Assembly: GCA_013334435.1 (NCBI GenBank)
Contig: JAAXXP010000008.1
Span: 1 to 46,855, forward strand
DNA: 46,855 nucleotides
Direction of reading: 5' to 3'
Origin: Chlorobiaceae bacterium
GTDB lineage: Bacteria; Bacteroidota; Chlorobiia; Chlorobiales; Chlorobiaceae
A model generated the notes under the pieces. That model saw only the letters and a program-made list of their open reading frames with translations. It made no database searches and was not told where the DNA came from. Shown here piece after piece: positions 46,143-46,855 of the stretch. A program made the position numbers and the translations under genes. Numbering within the stretch: the first letter of the stretch is position 1; each line of letters opens with the position of its first letter.

Positions 46143-46855
46143 TCAGTCGAGCTGCTTCAGATCGAGGCGTCGCAGTTCCGGCGCAAACCAGCCGGTTACG
46201 CCCACTACGATCAGCGTCATCACCCCTCCGAACACCACCGAGGGCACCAGCCCCAGGAACCTTGCGGCAAGCCCCGACTCGAACGCGCCGAGCTCGTTCG
46301 ATGAACCGATGAAGATGCCGTTGATTGCTGCCACACGTCCGCGCATGGCGTCCGGAGTGACGAGCTGGATGATCGTTGTCCTGGTGACCATCGATACGCC
46401 GTCGCAAATTCCCGAAAGGAGCAGGAACATCGCTGCCGTCAGAAGATCACCCGACAGGGCGAATCCGATGATACATATCCCGAAACCGGCGACGGTTCCG
46501 AGCATCCAATGTCCGTTGTTCCTGCTGATCGGGCAACGAGAAAGCATGATACCGGTTGCCATACCGCCGAGCGCCGGCGCCGCACGCAGCAATCCGAGCG
46601 TTTCCGGACCAGTGCTGAAGACATCCTGGACGAAAGCCGGCAGCAGCGAGACCGCGCCTCCGAAGAGCACGGCAAACATGTCGAGCATCTGGGCGCCAAG
46701 AACGATGCGGTTGTTGCGCACGAACCGAAGGCCTTCGAGAATGCTGCTGATCATCGGAGAATTTTCAGCGGGCGCCCTGGCTTCGGTCCTGATGGAGAGC
46801 AGTACCGCCGCCGCGCCGAGGCCGAAAACGGCTGCTACGGCATAGCTGGCGGTTT
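46143..46855 (-). CDS. MFS transporter, partial (EntS/MFS_3-like), 5' end outside window
   Basis: The C-terminal part of a permease of the enterobactin-exporter-like MFS branch. The frame continues without a stop to the window edge and the residues before the first in-window Met (YAVAAVFGLGAAAVLLSIRT) form another membrane helix, so the true start lies beyond 46855. About five or more helices are seen, with the family loop TPDAMRGRVAAINGIF and a helix starting RNNRIVLGAQMLDMFAVLFG. Substrate is unknown; relatives export siderophores or drugs. Confidence 0.88.
   Translation of the reverse strand, partial: TASYAVAAVFGLGAAAVLLSIRTEARAPAENSPMISSILEGLRFVRNNRIVLGAQMLDMFAVLFGGAVSLLPAFVQDVFSTGPETLGLLRAAPALGGMATGIMLSRCPISRNNGHWMLGTVAGFGICIIGFALSGDLLTAAMFLLLSGICDGVSMVTRTTIIQLVTPDAMRGRVAAINGIFIGSSNELGAFESGLAARFLGLVPSVVFGGVMTLIVVGVTGWFAPELRRLDLKQLD

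Overview
The window looks like ordinary chromosome of a green sulfur bacterium (Chlorobiaceae). This is inferred from the general character of the proteins and weak Shine-Dalgarno sites, not from any database search. I see no insertion sequence, prophage, integrase or CRISPR array. The gene content is mostly housekeeping, with one accessory-looking block at the left end.

Positions 1-8,940 form a metal/tetrapyrrole uptake locus. It holds a TonB-dependent outer-membrane receptor and two paralogous lipoproteins of the CbiX/CbiK chelatase family flanking a PepSY-type membrane protein. It also holds an iron-type DtxR regulator fused to a FeoA domain, a DUF3793 protein translationally coupled to it, and an exbB-exbD-tonB operon. 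A near-identical 13-bp element (core TAGACAAAAT) lies before the chelatase operon, the regulator and exbB. In the promoter orientation seen at dtxR and exbB, the copy at 5344 is followed about 90 nt later by a strong terminator with no ORF between, which suggests a small RNA with two UUCUCC segments that could pair with ribosome binding sites.

Positions 9,083-16,360 carry a DUF456 membrane protein, a small membrane protein, an aminotransferase, a lipoprotein, a CPXCG protein, the RNase P RNA gene, a CdsZ-like coiled-coil zinc-ribbon protein, tRNA-Leu(CAG), rpmG, lysA and metF. Positions 16,469-26,180 carry comEC, an Asp/Arg-rich mini-lipoprotein, an OppC-like permease/Nudix/two-hypothetical operon, prs-rplY, lpxD, an NTF2-like protein and an OmpA lipoprotein.

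Positions 26,516-35,190 contain a DUF2515-like protein, a complete five-gene tolC-macA-ATPase-permease-permease export operon, a TPR protein and ddl. Positions 35,535-46,855 contain a DUF4136 lipoprotein, a lipoate/octanoate ligase-family protein, panB, pssA and the chain purS-purQ-MFS-yihY-dnaX. They end with aspS and the C-terminal part of an MFS exporter cut by the window edge. dnaX carries a textbook -1 frameshift cassette (A10-G slippery run plus stem-loop) that would make the gamma and tau forms from one gene.

The two items most worth following are the iron-locus regulon with its candidate small RNA and lipoprotein chelatases, and the dnaX recoding site.
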